A stretch of 64,000 nucleotides of DNA from Lolium rigidum (taxonomy: Eukaryota; Streptophyta; Magnoliopsida; Poales; Poaceae). The notes beneath the pieces were generated by a model. The model was not told the DNA's origin. It saw only the letters and a program-made list of their open reading frames with translations, and searched no databases. Position 1 is the stretch's first letter. Each line of letters opens with the position of its first letter. Positions 22,248 through 34,264 of this stretch are shown here, piece after piece. The stretch spans positions 263,506,736-263,570,735 of the forward strand of contig NC_061508.1 in assembly GCF_022539505.1 (NCBI RefSeq). The letters are read 5' to 3'. Position numbers and translations under genes: made by a program.

Positions 22248-23779
22248 TGATGTCTACGGGTGCTTCTATTCTTGTAGACAGTGTTGGGCCTCCAAGAGCA
22301 GAGGTTTGTAGAACAGCAGCAAGTTTCCCTTAAGTGGATCACCCAAGGTTTATCGAACTCGGGGAGGAAGAGGTCAAAGATATCCCTCTCAAGCAACCCT
22401 GCAATCACGATACAAGAAGTCTCTTGTGTCCCCAACACACCTAATACACTTGTCAGATGTGTAGGTGCACTAGTTCGGCGAAGAGATAGTGAAATACAAG
22501 TGGTATGAATGAATATGAGCGAGTAGTAACGGCGCAGTAAAAGTGCTTGCTGGCGTGCGGTTGATGGTAGTAATATTGCAGGAAGTAAAGGTGCGATAAA
22601 ACAATAAACAAGCGATGATTGCGGTATTTGGAAACAAGGCCTAGGGATCATACTTTCACTAGTGGACACTCTCAACATTGATCACATAAATAAATAAGTT
22701 CTCTTCCTTTGTGCTACATATACTCTTGTTTGATAATGAACACCATTCGTTGTGTAGGGCTACAAGAGCTCCCTCAAGCCGGAGTTAACAAGCGCCACAA
22801 CATTCGGCATTCATATTTAAGTAACCTTTAGAGCATAATAGATCTTTGCAACTTAAACCGAGTACTAACATAGCATACACACTCGTCACCTTTACACTAT
22901 GAAGGGGGAATAAATCACATCAATACTATCATAGTAATAATTAACTCCATAACCTACAAGAGATTATGATCATAACCTACGCCAAGTACTACACGATGCA
23001 CACACTCGTCACCATTACACCGTGAAGGAGGAATAGACTACTTTAATAACATCACAAGAGTAGCACATAGACTAATAGTGATACAAAGCTCATATGAATC
23101 TCAATCATGTAAGGCAGCTCATGAGATCATTGTATTGAAGTACATAGGAGAGAGATTAACCACATAGCTACCGGTACAGCCCTTAGCCTCGATGGAGAAC
23201 TACTCCCTCCTCATGGGAGACAGCAGCGTTGATGAAGATGGCGGTGGTGTCGATGGAGAAGCCTTCCGGGGGCACTTCCCCGTCCCGGCGGCGTGCCGGA
23301 ACAGAGACTCCTGTCCCCCAGATCTTGGCTTCGCGATGGCAGCGGCTCTGGAAGGTTTCTCGTACCGTGGCTTTTCTATATCGAAGATTTATGTCAGGGA
23401 GCTTCTTATAGGCGAAGAGGCGGAGTCGGAGGGGGTACAGAGCCGCCACACAATAGGGGGGCACGGGCCCTAGCCTGGCCGCGCCAGCCCCTTGTGTGGG
23501 CCCCCTGTGGCTCTCCTCTGGTGGCTCTCGGGTGTTCTGGAAGCTTCGTGGAGTTCTAAGATGCTGAACGTTGATTTCGTCCGATTCCGAGAATATTTCC
23601 TTACTAGGATTTCTGAAACCAAAAACAGCAGAAAACAGGAACTGGCACTTTGGCATCTCGTCAATAGGTTAGTTCCGGAAAATGCATAATAATGACATAA
23701 AGTGTGAACAAAACATGTAGGTATTGTCATAAAACTAGCATGGAACATAAGAAATTATAGATACGTTGGAGACGTATCA
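22248..23779 (-). repeat. Left LTR (3' LTR in element sense) of element B
   Basis: Begins TGATGTCTACGGGTGC and ends GGAGACGTATCA. It is 1532 bp against about 1875 bp for the LTRs at 55621 and 61031. The difference is an internal deletion corresponding to about 56440-56800. Short open frames inside it are not genes. Confidence 0.85.
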
Positions 23780-23780
23780 A

Positions 23781-23796
23781 GCATCCCCAAGCTTAG
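23781..23796 (-). promoter_or_regulatory. Polypurine tract of element B
   Basis: CTAAGCTTGGGGATGC on the minus strand, one base from the LTR edge. It is the expected primer site for plus-strand DNA synthesis. Confidence 0.7.
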
Positions 23797-23858
23797 TTCC
23801 TACTCGCCCTCGAGTAGGTAAACGATAACAAGAATAATTTCTTAACTGACATGCTACC

Positions 23859-25028
23859 TGTTGCGGTCAAAAACCCACCGGCGAGTATCGACGGGCAACA
23901 CCGTAGAGCCGGGAGGCTCCCAGCTGGATTGCGGTGGACCCTGGTCCCTCGGGCGACGGCCCGCAATGCCTTCTGGCACACGTCCTGGTGCTTACGAGGG
24001 CGTGCCACCTGACCTATACCTGGTCAGGAAGGTGATGGATTGCTTCGACTAGTTTCCTGCATGGCAAACACGTAAACATTAAATACGAGCCCCGATCGGC
24101 TCTTAAGTTGTTTCGTGGATCGGCTCAAAGAGCCGATTGCCCCATGGTTCATGTTAGATTTATAAGGACATGGGGATCATGCTTTATCAATATCAAGCTA
24201 AACTAATCTACGATAGTCTAGGGTTTTCACCGTATAATCGGAACATCCTATGCGTAGTTGAGCCTAGCAGATACGTAAGATAATGGAAAACCAGCCCTAA
24301 AGAGGCCTAAAAACCGACGTGAAGTTGATCCCCGGAACAATCCCTCTAGAACTCAATAAACCACACCTTACGCACTACCGGATCGTTCAACCCGTTTATA
24401 AGGCCTAACCATACGGATATCAAACCAATCCTTGAAGAACAAGGAGCAACTATAACGGATTAGATCTACTAAATAAAGAACAAGCAAGATGCTGTCCTTA
24501 CACCCAAAAATAGGTGTAAGGGCAGCTAGATATCGAGGAGCAGCGTAGCTAAACAAGTACATCGTGAAAGCATCGACGTCAGCCCCAAAACACCTAAGAT
24601 AAGGGGGTTGCTCGCCATCAAAAAGGCTTCAGTACGAGCAACACCAATAACGAATAAACTGATACTGCCTAGATCGCAAGATGCGATCTAGGCAGCATGT
24701 TGCTTACCCGGGAGAAACCCTCGAAACAAGGGTGGCGATGCGCCTAGATTGATTTGTTGTGAACGTGATCGTCCTCCTTTCTCAATAACCCTAGATACAT
24801 ATTTATAGTCCGTAGACTTTCTAACTTGGGGATAAACCCAACCGTGTACGAGCTAAACTCTATCTCTTAATTCTAACCGACACGTATCCTACTATAATTT
24901 ACAGATACACGGGCAATCTTGCCCAATCTTCTTGTACAAGGCCGGTTCGGGAATATTTTCCATGCATATCCTCTAAGCCCATTTAAACACGGCCCATCTC
25001 CAGACTTGGTTAAATTCTGGTGATAACA
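23859..25028 (-). repeat. Left LTR (3' LTR in element sense) of the PMD-carrying gypsy element
   Basis: Begins TGTTGCGGTCAAAAACCC and ends GGTGATAACA, 1170 bp. It contains a perfect 8-bp inverted repeat ATCGGCTC-AAA-GAGCCGAT at 24119-24137. Confidence 0.95.
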
Positions 25029-25041
25029 CATGCCCCCCTGG
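25029..25041 (-). promoter_or_regulatory. Polypurine tract
   Basis: CCAGGGGGGCATG on the minus strand, directly before the LTR start TGTTATCACC. Confidence 0.75.
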
Positions 25042-25315
25042 TTTTGGCAATGATAATTTCAAAACCACTCTATTTTTTCCGCTTCGTAGGGTCACGTCGT
25101 GGCAGAGCAGAACCGTCGCAGTATCCTTCATCATGATGTCTTGCCTTCTCAACTTATCTGCACGATTTGATAGTTCTTTGGCACCACTTCCTCGGAAACT
25201 GCTGTAACATTAACTCTCCCCCTTATCCCTTTATTTAACCGTGTCGAGCAGTTCGCCTCTTCATCCTCTTGCTCCGTACTAGCCATCGGCCAAAAAACCC
25301 CCTTCCTCTGTAGCC

Positions 25316-25804
25316 ATGTCTTCCTCCTCCTCCTCCTCTACTTCATCGGATCTTTCCTCTCTATCCTCTTCTTCTCGCGAGCCGACGCCAGAGTGGGGCT
25401 CATTGGCGGTGCACGACATCCTCGCCCCAACGACGTGGGACAAGGAGGACCACGACTCCTCCGTCTGGTCCGAGGATGACAAGTCCTTGACCGACGGAGA
25501 AGCCGACCTCCAATTCCTCGTTGATGGGGAAGAGGAGGCGGAAAACGAGGACGACCGCTTCTCCTGGGATGACTTCACCTCCTCTGATGAGGAGGAGGAA
25601 GAAGAGGAGGACACCTCCTCGTTCTCCGACGAGCCGCCGGCGAAGCGCTTCCGCGCCGGGTCGGACGACGATGACGACGACGACGACGAGGAGGAGGACG
25701 AGGCCCCTGCCGAAGGCTACGGCAGCAGCGACGAGGAGTTCGCCGGTAGCAGCGCCGATGGCAGCCACGACGACAGCACCGACGAGGGCAGCAACGGCCC
25801 TTAG
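25316..25804 (+). CDS. Acidic Ser/Asp/Glu-rich protein carried antisense by the gypsy element
   Basis: 162 residues, starting with a poly-Ser stretch, then TPEWGSLAVHDILAPTTWDK, then long acidic runs (EEEEEEED, DDDDDDDEEEDE) around a small basic patch (PPAKRFRAG, residues about 103-111). No catalytic motif is seen. The make-up resembles acidic nuclear or chromatin-associated proteins, but that is only composition. The ATG is the first in a leader lying 20-80 bp downstream of a weak TATA-like TTTATTTAA. The frame is intact, runs opposite to gag, and lies between the element's 3' LTR and the PMD gene. It is probably transcribed with its own promoter or as part of an antisense unit. Confidence 0.65.
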   Translation: MSSSSSSSTSSDLSSLSSSSREPTPEWGSLAVHDILAPTTWDKEDHDSSVWSEDDKSLTDGEADLQFLVDGEEEAENEDDRFSWDDFTSSDEEEEEEEDTSSFSDEPPAKRFRAGSDDDDDDDDEEEDEAPAEGYGSSDEEFAGSSADGSHDDSTDEGSNGP

Positions 25805-26169
25805 GCTAGGACTAGTAGCATAGGATTAGCCGCAGTAATCGGCTCTTTTGTTTTTCCCCTTCTGAGCAATCGGCTCTTCTCTGTAAAAATCCTCTTTATT
25901 AATGAAGAAAATGCTTCTATGTCGATTTTGCCTTCATACCAATTTTGCCGATTGTCAAAGCAAGTCAACGCGCAAAGAGCCGATGGCAGCACATCGGCCT
26001 TCACCATAAAACGTGAGTAAGGCCAAATCAGTTGCCTATTTCAAACGGTAACCTGCAACCCCCTGCCTGAAGAGTCTTAGATCCCCAAATCGCCGTTCGA
26101 ACAGATCTAACTTCCAGCCACGTAAGTCTCAGATCTCAATCGCGCCGATTCAAATCCGCGGCGACCCCA
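25805..26169 (+). other. Spacer between the two antisense genes
   Basis: Contains several ATCGGCTC/GAGCCGAT motifs (25838, 25868, 25976 region) and a possible polyadenylation region for the acidic ORF (TTTATTAATGAAGAAAATGC near 25896). The PMD gene promoter must lie here or further upstream; no clear TATA box was seen. Confidence 0.4.
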
Positions 26170-29100
26170 ATGGCGGAATCATACAACACCAACGCTACAG
26201 TTTCTGGCCTGAAGGTAATCCTCAACCGCTCCCCACCATCCGAGCATAGCGTTAGAATTAACAGCAAACACCTGAATTAATGTCTCATTCCGTCATTAAT
26301 TTTTTAGGTCTCAGACGTTCTGCTGCCGCATCCTTCTCTTCCAAATTCTCTCTGTCTTGGCTCTCGTTCTACTGAAAGTCCTGCCCATTTGATTTCATGT
26401 GAGGCCAATAGAATTCCCTTCATGAACCAAAATCTAGATCTAACTTCTTGGGCCGACTGCTTACGAGCCTGGCCTAATCCTCCTGAAGATTGGGTTTCAT
26501 GGTACAAGAGAGTATCCAAAACCCATCAAGCCACCTGGGAAACCACGGGAATAGCCGATGCTTTAGCTTTATCATTGTCTTCGCTTGAGAAACATGAAAA
26601 CCTCCTAAAAACCATCGGCTACTTTTGGTCTGATGCTTTTAATTGCTTCATGTTTGGCCATGGCCCCATGACACCAACCCTACTAGACGTGGCCATGATC
26701 ACTGGTCTAGACATTGCATCTCCAAGCCCTTCTGCTTTTATGCTGCCAAAGGTCCCTTTCACACTCTCTTCCAAAACAGAGTGCACAAACTGGGGTGCTT
26801 ATCTTCGACGCCACATGAAAAACAAAGGCCCTGTAACGGAGAAAGAACACACGGCCTTCCTGAATTTCTGGCTGGAGCATTTCATATTCTGTGGCCCTTC
26901 ACTTGCTCCCACCAAGAATTACCTTTCCCTAGCCTATGAACTTGCCAAAGGCACTCAGCTGGGCATTGGTAAACTGTTCCTTGGAGAGGTTTATCGATAC
27001 CTCCAACTAATGTCTGTCAAATTGTTTTCTCAAAAGACAGTCAAAACAGGAGGTCCCTGGTGGTTTATTCAATTATGGGCTCAGTTATACTTCCAGAACC
27101 ACACTCCAAAGTTCCCACTTCTGGCTACTCGCACCTTTCCAGATGCCAATGGGAAGCAAATCCGATGCACTAGCTACGGCCTAGCTCTGTACAGTCTTCT
27201 AGGCAGTAAATTGACTCCCAAGGAAGCATCAAAATGGTTCAGCATTTTCTTCCGAGGCCTGGATAATCCTCTCTTCTTCCCTTACACGGAATCTGAGCAC
27301 TTTGAGAATCCGGTCTCCTTCAGGCTAGACAGCTTTGCCGATGACACCGGCACCGGCAATTGTATTCTACCATGATCCGTCCTCGCTTCCTTCCAGTGGG
27401 CATGAGCACCTCAAACAGGATCATCAAACCTGGCTATGAGTCTTATCAGCCGGTCGTAGTAGCCCGGCAGTTTGGTCTTGGGCAGGTGTCTCCTCATTTC
27501 TTCCTCCACCACTTAACAGAGAGCAGAGCTGATCTGCCCGATGTCCTAACGAGTCAGAGGGGTTATTCTTTCTTTGATGCTCTAGCCATCCCAATCCCTC
27601 ACAACCTCTCTTTTACCTCATCAACCGATGGTTTTGAGGCCTGGTGGTCGACGTGGAAGACTCATGCTTTCAGGAGAGCTCTAGGACCATTGCTAAAACA
27701 ACTTGATGCTGAATACGACGTTCCTGCAGAACAGGTACCACTACTCACGAATTATCTTGAAATGTCTTGCACTGATTTCCTTCTCTTCATAATCCTGTTC
27801 TGACTTCCTGCAGCAACAAGACGGTCCAGAACCTGTCCATGATGACGGCTCCCCTTTCAAATTCCTCCCACCAGCTCCGGTGGTCCTTTTCTGCAAAAAC
27901 TCACCACCCTTGAAAAAGGTCGTGATGCAGAGCCAGCCGATTTCACCAAAATCGGCTTCCAAGAGCAGAGGATCATCTAGGCTAGCTGCCCCCCGAGCCT
28001 CAACTAAGGCGAGAACAACAGTGAGGAAAGTAGCCGCCAGGAAGACCTTGAAGCACCAGAACCCTACCCCAGCCCAAGAAAGTTTGCACGTAAGCTGATC
28101 CCTGTCTTGGTTGGCTCAGTTTATCTCTCTATGCTTCTGCATCACGCTTTGTATTTCTTTTGCAGACCTCTACTGAAGAACTCTCCAGCGAGGGGACACA
28201 GTCCAGTCAAGGGGACTCAAGCTCGGGCAACTCTTGGAAAACCACCACGCAGAGCCAGCCAGACTCGCCACCATCGGCTTCCAAGAAAAGGTCAGCCCCT
28301 GAACCTACCGCTTCCCCAGCTCCCATCAAAGCAGGACAAGGTGGACTACGCACGAAGAGCCGGTGCATCAAGAGAGCTCGCAAGGAACCACAAACTTCTT
28401 CATCAAACCAGGAGATCTTGGATGTAATAACTCTCCGTACCCTCCTTGGCTCATATTTCACGCTAACATGTTGTTGTTCTTATCAGCTAACCTCTTCCTC
28501 TGCAGGCTGATGACACCACCAGTGGGGAAGTCGAGGAAGTATTGATGCCATCCGCTACCCTGGACCTAGCACCTCCTGACAGTGTGGCTGACAAGGCTGC
28601 CACCTTGGCCAAGCCCACAGCAGAAACACAAGAGCCGATCACCTCTTCATCGACTGTTCCTCTAGTCTTAGGAGAGGTACAATCCTTTCCCTTAGCTCTA
28701 CCTTACTCCTTTGCTGTCTCCTGACGTTTTTCTTGGTGTTTGCCAGGGTTATGACCTTTCAAGCTTGCTGACATTTGACCCCGAATCCATCGAGCCGGCT
28801 ACTGCTAAAACAAGCGAGGAGCCAGGACCCAGCACTACACATGGTCAACTCCAGCATCTCAAGGCCCTGCTCTCCTCTTCCATTGAGACATTGGTTGAAG
28901 ACTCCGAGGCGGTGAAGAGCGTTCTGGAAGACATCCAGCCTCATCTCCCGGTGACGCTACAGGTGAAACTTTGGTCAGTCGTGACTCTGTCTGCCTACAG
29001 GTCAAGAGTGACATCGGCTCGTCAGAGAATCAACCTGCGCCACACCCAGCTTCCGTTGAAAGCCGATATCGCAGACAAATGCCAACGGCTTAATGAGAAA

Positions 29101-29341
29101 AAGGCAGCTTTGGACGCCAAGACTGACACCTCCGACGATGCTCGCGAGCGGCGACCTTGCGCAAAGAGTTGGAGGCCCTTGAAGAGAAGGTTCGGGCAAC
29201 AAAACAGCTCATTGAAGCTAAGGAAGCTCTTATCGCCCACTCCCTCGAGGAAGCAGAAGGCCTCAAAGCTGAACTGAAGTCTGATCTGGCCGAAATCCGC
29301 GCCTTGAACAAGCAGCTGGTGGCAGGCAAAGACGAAGATGA

Positions 29342-31130
29342 TGTAGGATAACGTTGCATAGAAAACAAAAAATTTCCTACGGCGAACACGCAATCCAAGC
29401 CAAGATGCAATCTAGAAGACGGTAGCAACGAGGGGGTATCGAGTCTCACCCTTGAAGAGATTCCAAAGCCTACAAGATGAGGCTCTTGTTGCTGCGGTGA
29501 GACGATCACTTGCCGCTTGCAAAAGCGCGTAGAAGATCTTGATCACGATCGGTTCCGACGCCACGAACGGGCAGCACCTCCGTACTCGGTCACACGTTCG
29601 GTTGTTGATGAAGACGACGTCCACCTCCCCGTTCCAGCGGGCAGCGGAAGTAGTAGCTCCTCTTGAATCCGACAGCACGACGGCGTGGTGTCGGTGGCGG
29701 TGAAGAAGTCCGGCGGAGCTTCGCTAAGCTACGCGGGAGATATGGAGGAGAAGGGGGCGGCTAGGGTTTGGGAGGGGTGGCCGGCCACTCAAGGGGGCGG
29801 CCAGCTTGTGGTCTTGGGGTGGCCGGCCCCCTCCCTTGGCCCCTCATTATATAGGTGGATCCCCAAGTGTTGGTGTCCAAGTCTTCGAATAAGACCCGAA
29901 CCAAAAACCTTCCATAAGAGGGGAAACCTAGCCCAACTAGGACTCCCACCAAAAGGTGGGATTTCCACCTCCCATGTGGGGGGTGGCCGGCCCCCTATGG
30001 AGGAGTCCACTTGGGACTCCTCCCCATCTAGGGCTGGCCGGCCATGGAGGTGGAGTCCCATGTGGACTCCACCTTCCTTGGTGGTTTCTTCCGGACTTTT
30101 CTAGAACCTTCTAGAACCTTCCATAGAACCTTCCGCGACATTTTATTTCACATAAAATGACATCCTATATATGAATCTTATTCTCCGGACCATTCCGGAA
30201 CTCCTCGTGATGTCCGGGATCTCATCCGGGACTCCGAACAAATATTCGAACTCCATTCCATATTCAAGTACTACCATTTCAGCATCCAACTTTAAGTGTG
30301 TCACCCTACGGTTCGAGAACTATGCGGACATGGTTGAGTACTCACTCCGACCAATAACCAATAGCGGGAGCTGGAGATCCATAATGGCTCCCACATATTC
30401 AACGATGACTTTAGTGATCGAATGAACCATTCACATATATTACCAATTCCCTTTGTCTCGCGATATTTTACTTGTCCGAGGTTTGATCTTCGGTATCACT
30501 CTATACCTTGTTCAACCTCGTCTCACGACAAGTACTCTTTACTCGTATCTTGTGGTATGTGGTCTCTTATGAACTCATTCATATGCTTGCAAGACATTAG
30601 ACGACATTCCACGAGAGGGCCCGGAGTATATCTATCCGTCATCGGGATGGACAAATCCCACTTGTTGATCCATATGCCTCAACTCATACTTTCCGGATAC
30701 TTAATCCCACCTTTATAGCCACCCATTTACGCAGTGGTGTTTGGTGTAATCAAAGTACCTTTCCGGTATAAGTGATTTACATGATCTCATGGTCATAAGG
30801 ACTAAGTAACTATGTATCGAAAGCTTATAGCAAATAACTTAATGACGAGATCTTATGCTACGCTTAATTGGGTGTGTCCATTACATCATTCACACAATGA
30901 CATAACCTTGTTATTAATAACATCCAATGTTTATGATTATGAAACTAATCATCCATTAATCAACAAGCTAGTTTAAGAGGCATACTAGGGACTTCTTGTT
31001 TGTCTACATATCACACATGTACTAATGTTTCGGTTAATACAATTCTAGCATGATATATAAACATTTATCATAAACATAAAGATATAAATAATAACCACTT
31101 TATTATTGCCTCTAGGGCATATCTCCTTCG
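29342..31130 (-). repeat. Left LTR (3' LTR in element sense) of copia 1
   Basis: Begins TGTAGGATAACGTTGC and ends ATATCTCCTTCG. The last base is G where the other LTR has A, so the element-sense start is CG instead of TG. A TATA box (CCTATATAAT, minus) lies at 29846-29855. Two perfect 10-bp-stem hairpins lie at 29999-30023 and 30049-30073. Open frames in the plus strand (29685-30104 and similar) are LTR sequence, not genes. Confidence 0.93.
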
Positions 31131-31163
31131 ATCTCCCACTTGCACTAGAGTCAATAATCTAGA

Positions 31164-34100
31164 TTACATTGTAATATACCTAACACCCATGGCATTACGG
31201 TGTTGGTCATGCTTTGCCCTAGGGAGAGCTTTAGTCAACGGATCTGCTACATTCGGATCGGTGTGTACTTTGCAAATCTTTACTTCTCCATCTTCGATGT
31301 ACTCGCGAATCGAGTGGTAACGCAGCTTGATATGCTTCAGCCTCTTGTGTGACCTTGGCTCTTGTGCATTGGCGATGGCACCCATGTTATCACGAGTAAA
31401 TGATTAATGGGTCCAATGCACTAGGAACCACACCGAGCTCTACAATGAACCTCTTCATCCATACCGCTTCGATGAAGCCTGCGAAGCCGCTATGTACTCT
31501 GATTACGTTGAAGACTTCGCCACCGTGCATCGCTTCGAGCTTGCCCGGCTTACTTGCAGCACCATTCAATATAAACACGTACCCGGATTGTGACTTAGAG
31601 TCATCGGGATTAGTGTTCCAACTTGCATCGGTGTAACCGTTTACAACGAGCTCTTGGTCACCTCCATAACAAAGAAACATATCCTTAGTTCTTTTCAAGT
31701 ACTTCGGGATATTCTTGACCGCTCGTCCGGTGTTCCATTCCTGGATCACTTTGATATCTGCTAGTCAAACTAACGGCATGTGCTATATCCGGTCTAGTAC
31801 ATAGCATGGCATACATGATAGATCCTACTGCCGAGGCATAGGGGATATTACTCATCCTTTCTCTTTCTTCTGCTAGTAGCCGGTCCTTGAGTCTTACTCA
31901 ATACCTTGCACTGGTAACATAGGTAAGAACCCTTTCTTACTTTCGTCCATTCTAAACTTCTTTAGAATCTTGTCCAGATATGTACTCTTGTGATAGCCCT
32001 ATTAGGCGTCTTGATCTATCTCTATAAATCTTGATGCCTAATATATATGATGCTTCACCAAGGTCTTTCATTGAAAAACTATTATTCAAATAACCTTTAA
32101 CACTGCTTAATAGTTCTATATCATTCCCGATCAATAATATGTCATCTACATATAATATCGGGAATGCTACGAGCTCCCACTCACTTTCTTGTAAATACGG
32201 GCCTCTCCATGACACTGTATAAACCCGAAGTCTTTGATCACCTTATCAAAGCGTCGGTTCCAACTTCTTGATGCTTGCTTCAATCCATAGATTGAACGCT
32301 GAAGTTTGCATACTTTGTCAGCATTTTTAGGATCGACAAAACCTTTGGGTTGTACCATATACAACTCTTCCTCAATGTCTCCATTAAGGAACGCCGTTTT
32401 GACATCCATCTGCCAAAACTCATAATCGAAAAATGCAGCTATTGCTAGAAAAATCCTCACAGATTTTAGCTTCGCTACAGGTGAGAAAGTCTCATCGTAG
32501 TCAACTCCTTGAATTTGTCAGAAACCCTTTGCGACAAGTCGAGCTTTATAGACAGTAATATTACCATCAGCATCTGTTTTTCTCTTGAAGATCCATTTAT
32601 TCTCGACAGCCTTTCGGCTATCAGGTAAGTCTACCAAAGTCCATACTTTGTTATCATACATGGATCCCATTTCGGATTTCATGGCTTCTTGCCATTTGTT
32701 GGAATACTGGGCTCATCATCGCTTCTTCATACGTCGCGGGGTCCTCATCATTGTTATCCACAATCATGACATTTAGACAAGGATCATACCAATCGGGAGT
32801 GGCACGTTCCCTTGTCGATCCGCGAGGTTCGATAGTTTCCTCGTTCGAAGTTTCATGATCATTATCATTAGCTTCCTCTTGTTGCCGGTGTAGGCGGTAC
32901 AGGTATAACTTCGATGCTTGCGCTACTACGATCAACGAGTATAGATTCATCAATCTCATCGAGTTCTACTTTTCTTCCGGTCACTTCTTTAGTGAGAAAT
33001 TCTTTCTCAAGAAAGGTTCCGTTCTTAGCAACAAAGATTTTGCCTTCGGATCTGTGATAGAAAGTGTACCCTATAGTTTCCTTAGGGTATCCTATGAAGA
33101 CGCATTTCTCCGCTTTGGGTTCTAGCTTGTCCGGTTGTAACTTCTTTACATAGGCTTCGCAACCCCAAACTTTCGGGAACGACTGACTTAGGTTTCTTGT
33201 TAAACCATAATTCATACGGTGTCGTTTCTACGGATTTTGATGGTGCTCTATTTAAAGTGAATGCGGCTGTCTCTAATGCATAACTCCAAAATGATAACGG
33301 CAAATCGGTAAGAGACATCATAGAACGAACCATATCTAAGAGAGTTCGATTACGACGTTCGGACACACCGTTTCGTTGTGGTGTTCCCGGCGGTGTCAAT
33401 TGTGAAAGTATTCCGCATTTCTTTAAATGCATGCCAAACTCATAACTCGGATATTCACCTCCACGATCGGATCGTAGAAATTTAATCTTCTTGTTACGTT
33501 GATTTTCTACTTCACTTTGAAATTCCTTAAACTTCTCGAAAGTTTCGGATTTATGTTTCATGAAATAGATATACCCATATCTACTCAGATCATCTGTGAA
33601 GGTTAGAACATAACGATAACCACCGCGTGATGCTACGCTCATTGGTCCACACACATCGGTATGTATGATTTCCAATAAGTCAGTAGCTCGCTCCATCATA
33701 CCAGAAAATGGAGTCTTTGTCATTTTTCCCATTAGACATGCTTCGCATCTATCAAGTGACTCAAAGTCAAGTGATTCAAGTAATCCATCAGTATGGAGTT
33801 TCTTCATGCGTTTCACTCCAATATGACCAAGACGATAGTGCCACATATAAGTAGAATTATCATTAAGTTTAATTCGTTTAGCATCAATGTTATGTATATG
33901 CGTATCACTACTATCGAGATCTAATAGAAATAAGCCATTCTTTTGTGGTGCTCGACCATAAAAGATATTATTCATAAAAATAGAACAACCATTATTCTCA
34001 GACTTGAATGAATAACCGTCTTGCATTAAACAAGATCCGGATATAATGTTCATGCTGAACGCAGGTACATAATAGCAATTATTTATGCTTAAAACTAATC

Positions 34101-34264
34101 CCGAAGGTAGATGTAGAGGAAGTGTGCCGATTGCGATCACATTGACCTTGGATCCGTTTCCAACGCGCATCGTCACTTCATATTTCAGCGAGTTGTCGTT
34201 TATTCTTTAGTTCTGTTTCGAGTTACAAATATGAGCAACCGAACCGGTATCAAATACCCGAGTA
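31164..34264 (-). pseudogene. copia 1 pol: protease, integrase, RT, RNase H
   Basis: Read leftwards: protease FDTGSVAHICNSKQ (about 34205-34255) and gag-pre-integrase WHYRLGHIGVKRMKKLH. The integrase core follows, with HTDVCGPM, LRSDRGGEYP and NGVSERRNRTLLDM (acidic triad present). RT spans 32460-31952 and includes the catalytic YVDD at 32141-32152. RNase H (GYTDASWNTNPDDSKSQSG) is at about 31650, and the C-terminus (DPNVADPLTKALPRAKH) ends at 31164. By homology this is the enzyme part that copies and integrates BARE-1/Angela elements. Frameshifts and stops (near 34180, 33100, 32650, 32200, 31950-31750 and 31390) prevent a full product, so the copy is defective. Confidence 0.9.

Noticed and set aside
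22181..22678. 165-codon minus-strand frame, with relatives at 55.2-56.0 kb
   Set aside because: This is the R/U5 side of the B-family LTR; the frame is broken in other copies.
28963..29000. Possible 38-nt intron (GTGAAAC...CTACAG) in the PMD gene
   Set aside because: Too short for a plant intron; removing it leads to an early stop, while reading through keeps the coiled-coil frame open.
29685..30104. Open frame rich in Gly/Trp/Pro, repeated at 36696-37126
   Set aside because: Lies wholly within the copia LTRs, opposite to the element.
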